From contig NC_083606.1 in assembly GCF_029168945.1 (NCBI RefSeq), positions 18,936,041-19,000,040 on the forward strand: a DNA stretch of 64,000 bases. Direction: 5' to 3'. The position numbers and the translations under genes were made by a program. This document shows positions 49,261 through 60,910 of the stretch, one piece after another (the first letter of the stretch is position 1; every line of letters begins with the position of its first letter). This DNA is from Cannabis sativa. Its lineage: Eukaryota; Streptophyta; Magnoliopsida; Rosales; Cannabaceae. The notes below the pieces were generated by a model. It did not search any database. It had not been told where the DNA came from and saw nothing but the letters and a program-made list of their open reading frames with translations.

Positions 49261-49619
49261 AGTCTACAGACTCAATAAGAAAAGTATTTACATGCATACA
49301 ACATACTTACTTGACCTATTAATGAGCACCCATACACCCAATTATCATAAGTCTACTAATCTCATCAAACGAGAGTACTGAGATCTGAACATTCGTACCT
49401 ATAATATGATTAACCATAATACCATCCTAATCTTAGCACTCTAGTCGCACTTATGTTAGTAGCATTAATCCATACTATTCAACATTGACTAACATATTAG
49501 ATGTCAATATCTTAGAGAAACTCTATGTACACCCATACTGCTACTTCTAATATACTAGCTACAAGGCAATATAATAAATGTACTAAATATGTGCACATGT
49601 GCATTTGAACACTTTTCTT
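48864..49619 (-). repeat. Diverged, truncated Tekay-type LTR
   Basis: Begins TGTAACACCCTAATAGC, the same terminus as the Tekay LTR at 51366. It keeps matching segments in order: GTACAATCTTCACC, GCTTTGCCTTTTTC, TACACATAAA, GAGTCTACAGACTCA. It is much more diverged than the two LTRs at 51 and 58 kb, so it is a separate older insertion. It ends where copia sequence starts near 49620. Confidence 0.7.
49223..49259. repeat. (AT)n(GT)n microsatellite
   Basis: About 12 AT units followed by about 7 GT units inside the diverged Tekay-type LTR. The two Tekay LTRs at 51 and 58 kb lack it. Confidence 0.9.
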
Positions 49620-51365
49620 ACATCGATTTTTGATTCAACCAATCACATGGAGCAACCAAAAGTTTTGATTATAAGGACAAGAAGGGAAACTTTAATAGAT
49701 CTATTAAATGGACTTAAGTAAACTTTCCGTTCTTAGTAACATGGGTTTGATGAGAACATCTAAACACATGCCTTCTGGTATACCTGGTAATTTACTTACT
49801 CCTTCACAAGTAGCTTACATTTGTAAGATGCTAGAACGCTATCTAATGACTAACTTTAAAGGAAATCACTAGACTTCTAGACATAGAGTTTATTTATCTA
49901 AGGTAAAATTTTAACTATTCGAGAAAAGATAAAAGTTAAGGGAAGAATTCCTTAAGCATCAACAATGAGAAGTCTCATTTATGTTCCAGTATACACTTGA
50001 GTTTTGGAGTTATAAGTTGGTATCAATTTAATCAGTATAGGAACATTGTAAGAGAATTAAATAAAACTTAAGAATAAAAGAGGACCTATAAGTTAGTCTA
50101 TTTGGGTAGTGCTTTCAACCTTTTAGGCTACACTAACTAAGATTTCAAGACTTGCATAAATGCGTCTACATTTAGGATGGTGATTACTCTGGAGTTGGAG
50201 TAGTGATTTTGGAAGAAGTGTAAAAATCTATCTGGAGTCTTTAACTCTACCAGTGAAACTGAATATTAAAGTAGTCTTGAAGGCTACTACACAATTATTC
50301 ATCCTAAAGAAATTTCTCTACGGTTGGTGTTATCCCAATCATGGGTTAACTACTAATGTTACTTCACAATAACATAGATGTAGTTGTCAAACAATAAAGA
50401 ATCCAGAACCCTCGGAGGAGTAAACATATAAATAGGAATTTCAACAATATCAAGGATTTTGTAACTAAAGAGAATGTAATAGTTGAGAAGATTGACAATG
50501 AATACAACTTGTCAGATCCTATTAAAAGGTAACATTACATACTACCCTTGATTAGAACATTAAGAAGTTTAGATTAATTAAAATGTACATTTAGTTTTAT
50601 ATTAATGCAACTGAGAGTTTGTTAGAATTTATGCCCTAATAAAAACCCAATTTAATGTAATCTTATTTACTAATTAATAAAAGGTCATAAATAATTTTAT
50701 GTTGCTTAGTTCCCATATTACTTTAATAATTATATGATTAATATATAAATTCTAATAAATCTCGAATATATAGTTACTCATGATTATAGTGTTGTCAACA
50801 TAGTAGAATTAATCATGATTATATGTTTCAAATATTTAGCCCCACTATTAATCAGTGCATTAGATTTAAATTGACGTGATAATCAGTGATGTAGTTTGCT
50901 TACACTTGTATAAGTGAAATGTCCTTCACAGTGCATTAGAAAAGTAAACTTGTATTAGATGTATTGGCTATACATTGGACTGGACAGATATTGACAGTGG
51001 AAAGATATTATAAACTTACAGTTATGTCTTTTCTAAGCCGATGTCACTTAGTTGATCTTAGATCAATTGATCTCAATCCTGAGATATTTAATTGAGATAT
51101 TTAAGTTGTAGCTTAATTGTAGTATACAAGTTTTTTAACTTGTTTCTTACCAGCTTACCCATAGGACAAACCCATACATAAATCTTGGGAGTTCGGTAGT
51201 ACAATTGAGTGGGATTATTAATCATAGATATTAAATGTATAACTTCAATAGTTATTGAGAAGTGAAACGATGGATTCCTTAAAACTTGGCTAAAACGACA
51301 TGAATGAAAGCGCTCTTATTTCGGTAATTATATTAGTTTACTGAAATATCATTTGTAAGTAGCTA

Positions 51366-53664
51366 TGTAACACCCTAACTAACTTAGGCGTATTACGTGA
51401 TTTTTAAACGTACTGTGCAGCTCGTTGCTAATCAACGAGGTTTATGGAAAAACGTGATTAATTAAAATTTTGCTTTTTAAATAAACTTATAAAACAGTAT
51501 TACAAAAGACTCGGGATCCCGATTATAAAAATATTTACAAAAAGTTTAACTGTTCAACTGTTACATAAAATTAAAAGTCGTCTAACGACCAGTTACAAAA
51601 TTCAGCCCTGCTGTCCCGAGGATCGTACGCTCCAGGCCTAACCGCCCCGACATGTACAATCTCATAAGCTCGCTCACGGTCCATCAGCTATAGCTTTGCC
51701 TTTACCTACACATGAACATAAACTGTGAGTCAACAGACTCAGTAAGAAAAGCATAATAATACTCATACATAATACTAACTACCGTGTCCAACACGATACT
51801 GAGTCCCGCTACTGCCATGTCCAACATGGTACTGAGCCACTACTGCCATGTCCAACATGGTACTGAGTTCTGAACGTTCATAGGGACGGTACTATTGACA
51901 CGTAACAACCTGATCGGTCGAACCGGTCATACTCCGGCTGCTGGTCATACTCCAGCCTGTACCGACGTGTTACTATATCCTCCTGATCGGTCGAACCGGT
52001 CATACTCCGGCTGCTGGTCATACTCCAGCCTGTATCGACGGGATACGTCAATAGTACGGAACCACCAACCAAGTGTCAGCCTGATCGGTCAAACCGGTCA
52101 TACTCCGGCTGCTGGTCATACTCCAGCCTGTACCGACGTGACAGGGTTGGATGGTTCGAAGCCTATATACAACTAATGTAATCTAATAGGCTTCCTACAT
52201 GCACGCTAAACATGTAATCTACATATGCATACTGTTATACTAATCTTACCTGGATTCCAATTTCAGGTGTCTTGGCCAACCCGATCGGAGCCGAAGCGAC
52301 GGCGGATTACTGGCTCCTAAACCATAAAAATCACAACGCTATAAGTGACACGCTAAATCACTTCCCGGGGACTAAAACTAGGAACTAAAAGTTTCCCTAT
52401 CGATAAAAAGCATGGCAATACCCCCAAAAACATAAAAACGAGGAAAACTAGGGTTTCGGAAAAGTCCCCAACCGGTAGTCCGGTTGCCCAACCGGAATTC
52501 CGGTTCTGGGAATTACTGGACACCCATCCGGAATTCCGGTTGCACAACCGGAATTAGGTTCCTCGCAGGAATTTTTCAAAAATTCCTAACTCAACCAAAT
52601 CAAACCCAAATGGTTCCAAACCTTCCAGACCTGCTCTAAATACCCCAAAGAACAAATCTAAGGCATCAAACAAACCCAGAATCCACAGATACACAACTTG
52701 CCATTAAAGCTCAAGCTTTGAGTTCTAAACTCAAACTTGAGCAATTCCCACAAACATGCAATAAAATCAGGTTAATTCTACCTAATTAAGCATGAATAAG
52801 CCTCTGAAAACTATTAGAAACTACAGCAACAACACAGAAACAGAATCACAATATTTTCCTCCAAAAATCACATTTTTTTGCATAGAAACTCAAAGCTTTA
52901 AACAATCTATCCAACATGCTTTCAACATAGCTCAATTAACATTAATTAACATGCTTAAACTCAGAAACAACAACCAGATATCAGCAGCAACAACAACAAT
53001 TATTCAAGCATGCATTTCAATAATTTTTTCATCAAAACTCAAGAAATTAAAGAAGGGAGAAGGTGAGCTAACCTAGCTTGTAAAGGACCTTAAGAGATGA
53101 TGAATTAACAAGCCAAAATCAAAGGAGAAAACCCACTCCTTGCTGCTCAATGCTTGCCCGAAAATGGAAGGGAAAGAAAGAGAGAGTTTCTTTTTGAAAA
53201 TTCTATTTTTGCTAAGTGTTGAACTTTTGTGTGAAAAGGAATATAAATCACATAGCCTATAATAAATCCATTTCAGCCAAAAAAAACACTTAAATAAATA
53301 TTTATTTTTCAAATAATAAACTCACATAAGACAAAACACTAATGGGGCAAAAAGACCATTTTGCCCCTCCACCATAAAATCATGAAAATCATACTAAAGG
53401 GGTATTTTTGGGACATTCTAAATTCCCGGCCATTCCCGACATTCCCAATGTCTAAAACCCGTCCCCAAACTACTAACATACTAAGTTGTGATTTCTACTA
53501 AGCCAAACGCCGAGTTCCAAAATACCGGACACCGGAAATGCAAAATATGCAAGCTACTGAATAACATAGATAACAGTATAATAAATTATTTAAATAGCTA
53601 TAAATAATTTCATAATTAATCATAAACAACTGTTAATTTCCAAATTAACTAAGCGGGCTTTACA
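51366..53664 (-). repeat. 3' LTR of the Tekay element
   Basis: 2299 bases. It contains three copies of a sequence beginning GATCGGTCGAACCGGTC (about 51911-52140), three of a CATGTCCAACATG-type unit (about 51785-51866), and palindromes around CCGGAATTCCGG (52490-52560). Open frames over these repeats in both orientations are artefacts. Confidence 0.95.
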
Positions 53665-53665
53665 A

Positions 53666-54655
53666 CTATCCCCCCCTTAAAAGGATTTCGACCCCGAAAT
53701 CTAACCTGAATAACTCTGGATATTGAGCTCTCATATCTGACTCTAGCTCCCAGGTGGCTTCTTCCACCTTACTGTTTCTCCAGAGAACCTTGACCAACGC
53801 TATGGTCTTATTCCGAAGGACTTTATCCTTTCTATCCAGGATCTGCACTGGTTGTTCCTCATAGGTCATGTCTGGCTGAAGCTGAAGACTCTCATAACTG
53901 AGTATATGAGAGGTGTCTGAAACGTATTTTCTCAACATTGAGACATGAAATACGTTGTGAACTACTGATAAGGCTGGAGGCAATGCTAACCGATATGCCA
54001 CTTGACCTATCTTCTCGAGAATCTCGAAAGGTCCTGTAAATCTAGGGCATAACTTGCCTCTTTTCCCGAAACGTTTAATCCCCTTCATCGGAGATACTCG
54101 TAAAAACACATGTTCCCCTACTTGGAACTCAACATCTCTGCGTTTCGGATCTGCATAACTCTTCTGTCTGCTCTGTGAGGCAAGCATTCTAGCTTTTATC
54201 TTCTCTATTGCCTCATTGGTCCGCTGAACTGACTCTGGACCTAGATATTTCCGCTCCCCTGTCTCATCCCAGTGGATAGGGGATCTACATTTCCTACCGT
54301 ACAACAGTTCATAGGGAGCCATCCCTATCGTACTCTGATAACTGTTGTTGTAAGAAAATTCTATCAACGGTAGATACTTACTCCATGAGCCTTCAAAGTC
54401 CATAACACAGGCTCTCAACATGTCCTCCAATATCTGAATTGTCCTTTCGGACTGACCATCTGTCTGAGGATGGAATGCTGTACTAAATTTTAGCTTTGTA
54501 CCCATTGCCCGTTGCAAACTTTGCCAAAATTTGGAGGTGAATTTCGGATCCCTGTCCGAAACTATAGACTTCGGTACCCCGTGAAGTCTTACTATCTCTC
54601 TGACGTACAGTTCTGCCAACTGATCCACTGTGAACGTTGTTCGGCCGTGAGAAAA
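53666..54655 (-). pseudogene. Tekay integrase core, GPY/F module and chromodomain
   Basis: The open part 54628-53666 codes for 320 residues. The second and third catalytic residues are D25 (SIVSDRDPKF) and E61 (DGQSERTIQ), spaced exactly as in D,D-35-E integrases. The GPY/F module is at about 195-222 (PRFTGPFEILEKIGQVAYRL). The C-terminus (about 265-312, EEQPVQILDRKDKVLRNK... VLWRNSKVEEATWE) is the chromodomain of the Tekay/Del group. The stop TAG lies inside the polypurine tract, two bases from the LTR. The frame is joined by a shift near 54640 to the segment carrying the first catalytic Asp, so the enzyme is broken. Confidence 0.93.
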
Positions 54656-54813
54656 TGAGCGAATTTCGTAAATCGATCCACCACTACCCGGATGGAATCA
54701 TACAAACCCGTGGTCCTAGGTAACCCGACCACAAAATCCATCGTAATATCCTCCCATTTCCATTCCGGTAGGGTTAGAGGCCGCAACAACCCCGCGGTCT
54801 CCGATGTTCGGCC
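54592..54813 (-). pseudogene. Tekay integrase segment with first catalytic Asp
   Basis: The frame gives [20 protein letters not shown] and [13 protein letters not shown], the start of the integrase core, with the first catalytic Asp in ITMDFVVG. It is out of frame with both neighbours: a one-base change at about 54813 separates it from the zinc finger and another near 54640 separates it from the rest of the core. Confidence 0.88.
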
Positions 54814-57198
54814 TTAATCTGGCCGACAAGTGAGGCATCTCGATACGAATTCTACCAAATTCTTCTTCATACCGCTCCACCAGAAGTACGGTTTCAAATC
54901 TTGGTACATCTTGGTGGTGCCGGGATGCAGAGAATATGGGGTAGAATGAGCCTCCTCAAAGATCTCATTTCTAAGTTCCGCACTGCTCGGAACACAAACC
55001 CTGGCTTTATACAAAAGCATCCCACTATCTGACACTGAAAAGTCCTTGGCTTGACCAGCTAATACCTCATCTCGGATTTTCACTAACTCCGGATCTGTCA
55101 TCTGAGCGACTTTTATTCTTTCCAACAGATCAGATTGCAGCGTTAAGTTGTGAAGCTGACCTACCACAAACTCGATGCTGGATCTAACCATATCCTCTGC
55201 TAGCTGAGGAGAGATCTGAATCATACTAGCTACTTGCCCGGGCCCCAGACTGCTCAGGGCATCGGCCACTACATTGGCTTTTCCGGGATGATAGAGGATC
55301 TCGCAATCGTAATCCTTCACTAATTCCAACCAACGCCTTTGTCTCATGTTCAAATCTTTCTGAGTAAAGAAATACTTGAGACTTTTATGGTCGGTATAGA
55401 TCTCACACTTCTCCCCATAAAGGTAATGCCGCCAAATCTTCAGTGCAAAAACCACTGCGGCCAATTCTAGATCATGAGTCGGGTATCGCTGTTCATAATC
55501 CTTTAACTGACGAGAGGCATAAGCGATAACCCGGTCGGCTTGCATCAATACACACCCCAAACCCTGTTTGGATGCGTCACAGTAGACTACGAACTTCTCC
55601 TCGTCCGAAGGCAAAGCTAGCACCGGAGCAGTAATCAATCTCTGCTTCAGCTCCTGAAAGCTAGCTTCACATTTATCTGACCAGATAAATCGCTGATTCT
55701 TCTTTGTAAGCTCGGTTAGGGGCATTGAAATTTTGGAGAACCCCTCCACGAACCTACGGTAGTACCCAGCTAATCCCAAGAAGCTTCTGATCTCTGTCAC
55801 TGTCTTCGGTCTCGGCCAATCCCTGACGGATTCAATCTTCCCGGGATCCACCTTGATCCCATCTTTACTCACAATGTGCCCTAGGAAGGACACCTGAGAT
55901 AGCCAGAACTCACATTTCTTGAACTTGGCATAAAGTCTATGTTCTCGAAGCCGTTGCAGTACCATCTGAAGATGTAACTCATGCTCCTCTTCTGATTGAG
56001 AGTACACGAGGATGTCGTCGATAAACACAATCACACAGATATCGAGGAAATCCTTGAATACTCTATTCATCAGGTCCATGAATGCTGCAGGAGCATTGGT
56101 TAGTCCGAATGACATAACCAGAAACTCGTAATGTCCATATCTAGTGCGGAAAGCCGTCTTTGGAATGTCCTCCTCTCGGATTCTCAACTGATGATAACCC
56201 GAACGGAGATCAATCTTAGAAAAGACCGTCTTCCCCTGAAGCTGATCGAACAAGTCATCGATCCTAGCTAATGGATATTTATTCTTCACCGTCAGCTTGT
56301 TCAACTCCCTGTAGTCGATGCACATCCTCATAGATCCATCCTTCTTCTTGACGAACAAAACCGGGGCTCCCCAGGGTGACACACTGGGCCGAATGAACCC
56401 TATGTCAAGCAACCCTTGGAGCTGAATCTTTAATTCCTTAAGTTCAGCTGGAGCCATCCTATACGGGACTTTGGAAACCGGATCCACCCCTGGTGCCAAG
56501 TCAATCACAAAATCAATCTCCCGCTGAGGTGGTAACCCTGGAAGTTCTTCGGGAAAAACGTCCAAAAATTCCCGAACCACTCTGATGTCCTCTGGCCGAG
56601 TGGAGTCCACCACCACGGCCAGAAACCCTAAGCACCCGCCGTGCAACAATTCTCTCGCTGACATAGCCGAGATCACCGGGATCCGAGATCCCTGAACTGA
56701 ACCCACAAATACAAACGGTTCTTCACTTTCCGGTTGGAAGACAACCATCTTCCTTTTACAATCAATGCTCGCCGAATATTTAGATAGGAAATCCATTCCT
56801 AAAATAATATCGAATTCGACTAAGCTCATCTCTATCAGATCAGCGCTTAACTCTCTATCATCTATCCTGATCGGCATAGACCTAATCCACCTATTGGAGA
56901 TAACCAATTCTCCGCCAGGTAACAGGGTTCCAAACCCTGATTCATATCTATCAAAGGGTCTACCCAACTTACTAAAGACTCTGGCCGCCACATAAGAATG
57001 TGTAGCCCCAGAATCAAACAGCACTGAATATAGCGAGTTGTTAATAGAAAGCTGACCTGTGACTACTGATGGGCTGGCATCTGCATCAGCCTGCGTGATA
57101 GCGAACACCCTGGCTGGAGTGGGTATCGCTGGAGCTCTCGGTGCCTCTGATCGGAGCTGGGGACATTCCCTCTTGAAGTGTCCGGGCATGCCACAATG
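54814..57198 (-). pseudogene. pol: Tekay zinc knuckle, protease, RT, RNase H and integrase zinc finger
   Basis: A 791-codon frame runs from 57189 to 54814, with the upstream zinc knuckle [15 protein letters not shown] (CX2CX4HX4C) overlapping its start. Counting from that Met: protease with DSG at 59-61; RT about 240-430, with FIDD at 389-392; RNase H about 530-645, with D538, D600 and D643; the integrase zinc finger H748, H755, C785, C788. It ends early in CRPD just after the second Cys, where relatives continue into CQxxK, because of a one-base change. All RT and RNase H catalytic residues remain. It is part of a larger Gag-Pol polyprotein. Confidence 0.93.
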
Positions 57199-58371
57199 AA
57201 AGCATCCCTGACCTTTGCACTCACCCCGATGGTGCCTCTTGCAGCTAGGGCACTCGGGATAGGAGAATCGGGTCTCAGTACCACCAGGACGACTCCCTCT
57301 ATTCTGGTTCCCCCGGAACCTCTTGTTCTGACTCGAGCCACCTAAGCAGTGGGTGCCCTCTTCCTCTGATCAATGGCCGAACCACTACTCCCCCTGCTAT
57401 AGCCTGATGCAGGAGGGGTAGGAGCTCCGCCACTCACTGGAGTACTGGCTGATTCTGACATGCACCCCACTGCGCCCTCAGCTCGCAGTGCCTTCTCCAC
57501 CATCTGAGCATAGGTGGTGCTGTCGTCTGTGGTGATCATCAGGTCATGCCTGATCTTGGGGTTCAACCCGTCCAGATACTTCTCCTTCTTGCTGAAGTCG
57601 GTCGGCACAATTCCCGAGGCTAACCTCGCCAACCGATCAAACTGAGTAGTATACTCAGTGACGCTCATGTTCTCCCGCTGGGTCAGGTGAACGAACTCTT
57701 TCCTCTTGGCGCTTCTGACCGCCTCATTGTAATACTTTGCGTTGAAGAGTTCCTGGAACCTTTCCCAGGTCATGGTGGTGACGTCATGGATCTGAGACAC
57801 CATGTCCCACCATACCAACGCGTCCTCCTGGAACTGAAACGTGGCGCACACCACTCTGTCGTTACCGGTGACACCCATGAAATTCAGTATCTTGGTGATC
57901 ACCGTCAGCCATTGCTCGGCTTTCATTACATCCGGACCTCCCAGGAAAACCGGAGGTGCTTGCTTCCGGAACCACTCATACAATGGTTCCAATCTATGGG
58001 CCGCCACCACTATTTCGGCACAGGCGGCGAGGGCGGTGCCACCGGAACTATGGGCACCGGGCTGCGGGAGCACCCTGCCGTCTCAACCTCTCGAATCTCG
58101 AGGTCTTGTTCTTCGATCCGGCTTGCATTTCCGCAAACCGTAACTCCCGGCGGGGCTCCCCGATCGGGCGGGGAGCACAGGCGGCAGCCTGTGGCGGGTT
58201 CTCATCACCCCGACCACGAGCCCTGCCTCGGGGACCTCTGCCTCGGCCCCTAGCAGGTGGGGGAAACTGAGCTCCCTGTCCTTGGTTCGACCCTACGGAG
58301 TTGCCCTGACTCCTGGTAGTCCGCCTGGCGTCCATCTGATTAGAACCGCCTGCGAAACCAAGAGTTGGCAT
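57199..58371 (-). pseudogene. gag: Tekay gag, frame-shifted
   Basis: Starts at ATG 58371 (MPTLGFAGGSNQMDARRTT) with a Gly/Arg-rich N-terminus. A shift near 58075 leads to the 243-codon frame 58073-57342, which contains the retrotransposon gag core: PPVFLGGPDVMKAEQWL, FQFQEDALVWWDMV, FQELFNAKYYNEAVRSAK, FVHLTQRENMSVTEYT. A second shift near 57342 brings in the zinc-knuckle frame ([14 protein letters not shown]). Order and length fit Tekay gag. Open frames on the plus strand here are shadows. Confidence 0.88.
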
Positions 58372-58593
58372 ATCAGGTCGTATTCAAGGCGAGCTTACTA
58401 ATGCCGCTTAATTTGGAAATTAAAAACGAAACATGCGCCTATTCTACTATCAGGCTACTAACATGCTTCCTAACAGGCTTTTCTTTTTCACAACTGAATA
58501 CTACTAAAGCAATAAAGGCTTACTGAACCGTGAACCGAGCTAACTGCTGATGACGATTGTACATGTCGTGACGATCTTCGGAAGACAACCTGG

Positions 58594-58608
58594 CGGCTCT
58601 GATACCAA
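58594..58608 (-). other. Primer binding site of the Tekay element
   Basis: The minus strand reads TTTGGTATCAGAGCC just inside the 5' LTR, a perfect tRNA-iMet-type primer site as used by Tekay elements. Confidence 0.9.
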
Positions 58609-58610
58609 AT

Positions 58611-60910
58611 TGTAACACCCTAACTAACTTAGGCGTATTACGTGATTTTTAAACGTACTGTGCAGCTCGTTGCTAATCAACGAGGTTTATGGAAAAACGT
58701 GATTAATTAAAATTTTGCTTTTTAAATAAACTTATAAAACAGTATTACAAAAGACTCGGGATCCCGATTATAAAAATATTTACAAAAAGTTTAACTGTTC
58801 AACTGTTACATAAAATTAAAAGTCGTCTAACGACCAGTTACAAAATTCAGCCCTGCTGTCCCGAGGATCGTACGCTCCAGGCCTAACCGCCCCGACATGT
58901 ACAATCTCATAAGCTCGCTCACGGTCCATCAGCTATAGCGTTGCCTTTACCTACACATGAACATAAACTGTGAGTCAACAGACTCAGTAAGAAAAGCATA
59001 ATAATACTCATACATAATACTAACTACCGTGTCCAACACGATACTGAGTCCCGCTACTGCCATGTCCAACATGGTGCGAGCCACTTCTTGCCATGTCCAA
59101 CATGGTGCGAGTTACGAACGTTCATAGGGACGGTACTATTGACACGTAACAACTCGATCGGTCGAACCGGTCATACTCCGTCTTGGTCATACTCCAGCCT
59201 GTACCGACGTGTTCCTATATCCTCCTGATCGGTCGAACCGGTCATACTCCGGCTGCTGGTCATACTCCAGCCTGTACCGACTGGATACGTCAATAGTACG
59301 GAACCACCAACCAAGTGTCAGCTTGATCGGTCAAACCGGTCATACTCCGGCTGCTGGTCATACTCCAGCCTGTACCGACGTGACAGGGTTGGATGGTTCG
59401 AAGCCTATATACAACTAATGTAATCTAATAGGCTTCCTACATGCACGCTAAACATGTAATCTACATATGCATACTGTTATACTAATCTTACCTGGATTCC
59501 GATTTCAGGTGTGCCGGTCAACCTGACTGGAATCGAAGCCGAGCGGCTACGGACATCGGCTCCTAAACCATAAAAATCACAACGCTATAAGTGACACGCT
59601 AAATCACTTCCCGGGGACTAAAACTAGGAACTAAAAGTTTCCCTATCGATAAAAAGCATGGCAATACCCCCAAAAACATAAAAACGAGGAAAACTAGGGT
59701 TTCGGAAAATTCCCCAACCGGTAGACCGGTTGCCCAACCGGAATTCCGGTTCTGGGAATTACTGGACACCCATCCGGAATTCCGGTTGCACAACCGGAAT
59801 TCCGGTTCCTCGCAGGAATTTTTCAAAAATTCCTAACTCAACCAAATCAAACCCAAATGGTTCCAAACCTTCCAGACCTGCTCTAAATACCCCAAAGAAC
59901 AAATCTAAGGCATCAAACAAACCCAGAATCCACAGATACACAACTTGCCATTAAAGCTCAAGCTTTGAGTTCTAAACTCAAACTTGAGCAATTCCCACAA
60001 ACATGCAATAAAATCAGGTTAATTCTACCTAATTAAGCATGAATAAGCCTCTGAAAACTATTAGAAACTACAGCAACAACACAGAAACAGAATCACAATA
60101 TTTTCCTCCAAAAATCACATTTTTTTGCATAGAAACTCAAAGCTTTAAACAATCTATCCAACATGCTTTCAACATAGCTCAATTAACATTAATTAACATG
60201 CTTAAACTCAGAAACAACAACCAGATATCAGCAGCAACAACAACAATTATTCAAGCATGCATTTCAACAATTTTTTCATCAAAACTCAAGAAATTAAAGA
60301 AGGGAGAAGGTGAGCTAACCTAGCTTGTAAAGGACCTTAAGAGATGATGAATTAACAAGCCAAAATCAAAGGAGAAAACCCACTCCTTGCTGCTCAATGC
60401 TTGGCCGAAAATGGAAGGGAAAGAAAGAGAGAGTTTCTTTTTGAAAATTCTATTTTTGCTAAGTGTTGAACTTTTGTGTGAAAAGGAATATAAATCACAT
60501 AGCCTATAATAAATCCATTTCAGCCAAAAAAACACTTAAATAAATATTTATTTTTCAAATAATAAACTCACATAAGACAAAACACTAATAGGGCAAAAAG
60601 ACCATTTTGCCCCTCCACCATAAAATCATGAAAATCATACTAAAGGGGTATTTTTGGGACATTCTAAATTCCCGGCCATTCCCGACATTCCCAATGTCTA
60701 AAACCCGTCCCCAAACTACTAACATACTAAGTTGTGATTTCTACTGAGCCAAACGCCGAGTTCCAAAATACCGGACACCGGAAATGCAAAATATGCAAGC
60801 TACTGAATAACATAAATAACAGTATAATAAATTATTTAAATAGCTATAAATAATTTCATAATTAATCATAAACAACTGTTAATTTCCAAATTAACTAAGC
60901 GGGCTTTACA
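58611..60910 (-). repeat. 5' LTR of the Tekay element
   Basis: 2300 bases, very like the other LTR. Differences cluster in the repeated CATGTCCAACATG and GATCGGTCGAACC units at about 59060-59300 and in a patch near 59507-59570. The CCGGAATTCCGG palindromes are better kept here than in the 3' LTR. It abuts the duplicated AGCTA at 60911. Confidence 0.95.

Larger units (their letters stand above)
51366..60910 (-). mobile_element. Near-complete Ty3/Gypsy chromovirus, Tekay (Del) lineage
   Basis: 9545 bases on the minus strand. LTRs are at 51366-53664 (2299) and 58611-60910 (2300), beginning TGTAACACCC and ending GCTTTACA, and are very similar. A perfect target duplication AGCTA flanks it (51361-51365, 60911-60915). 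Primer site TTTGGTATCAGAGCC is at about 58594-58608 and a G-rich polypurine tract at about 53665-53684, both on the minus strand. Gag, protease, RT, RNase H, integrase and a C-terminal chromodomain are in the usual chromovirus order. At least four frame breaks disable it. Chromodomains direct insertion to marked chromatin. Confidence 0.95.

Noticed and set aside
51895..52176. Tandem units in the Tekay LTR resembling a CRISPR array or coding repeats
   Set aside because: The units abut or are unevenly spaced, lie in a plant LTR, and have no regular spacers. The repeated peptide is a by-product.
57687..58270. Plus-strand open frames of 100-190 codons over the Tekay gag
   Set aside because: The minus strand encodes recognisable gag motifs; these are shadows in GC-balanced coding DNA.
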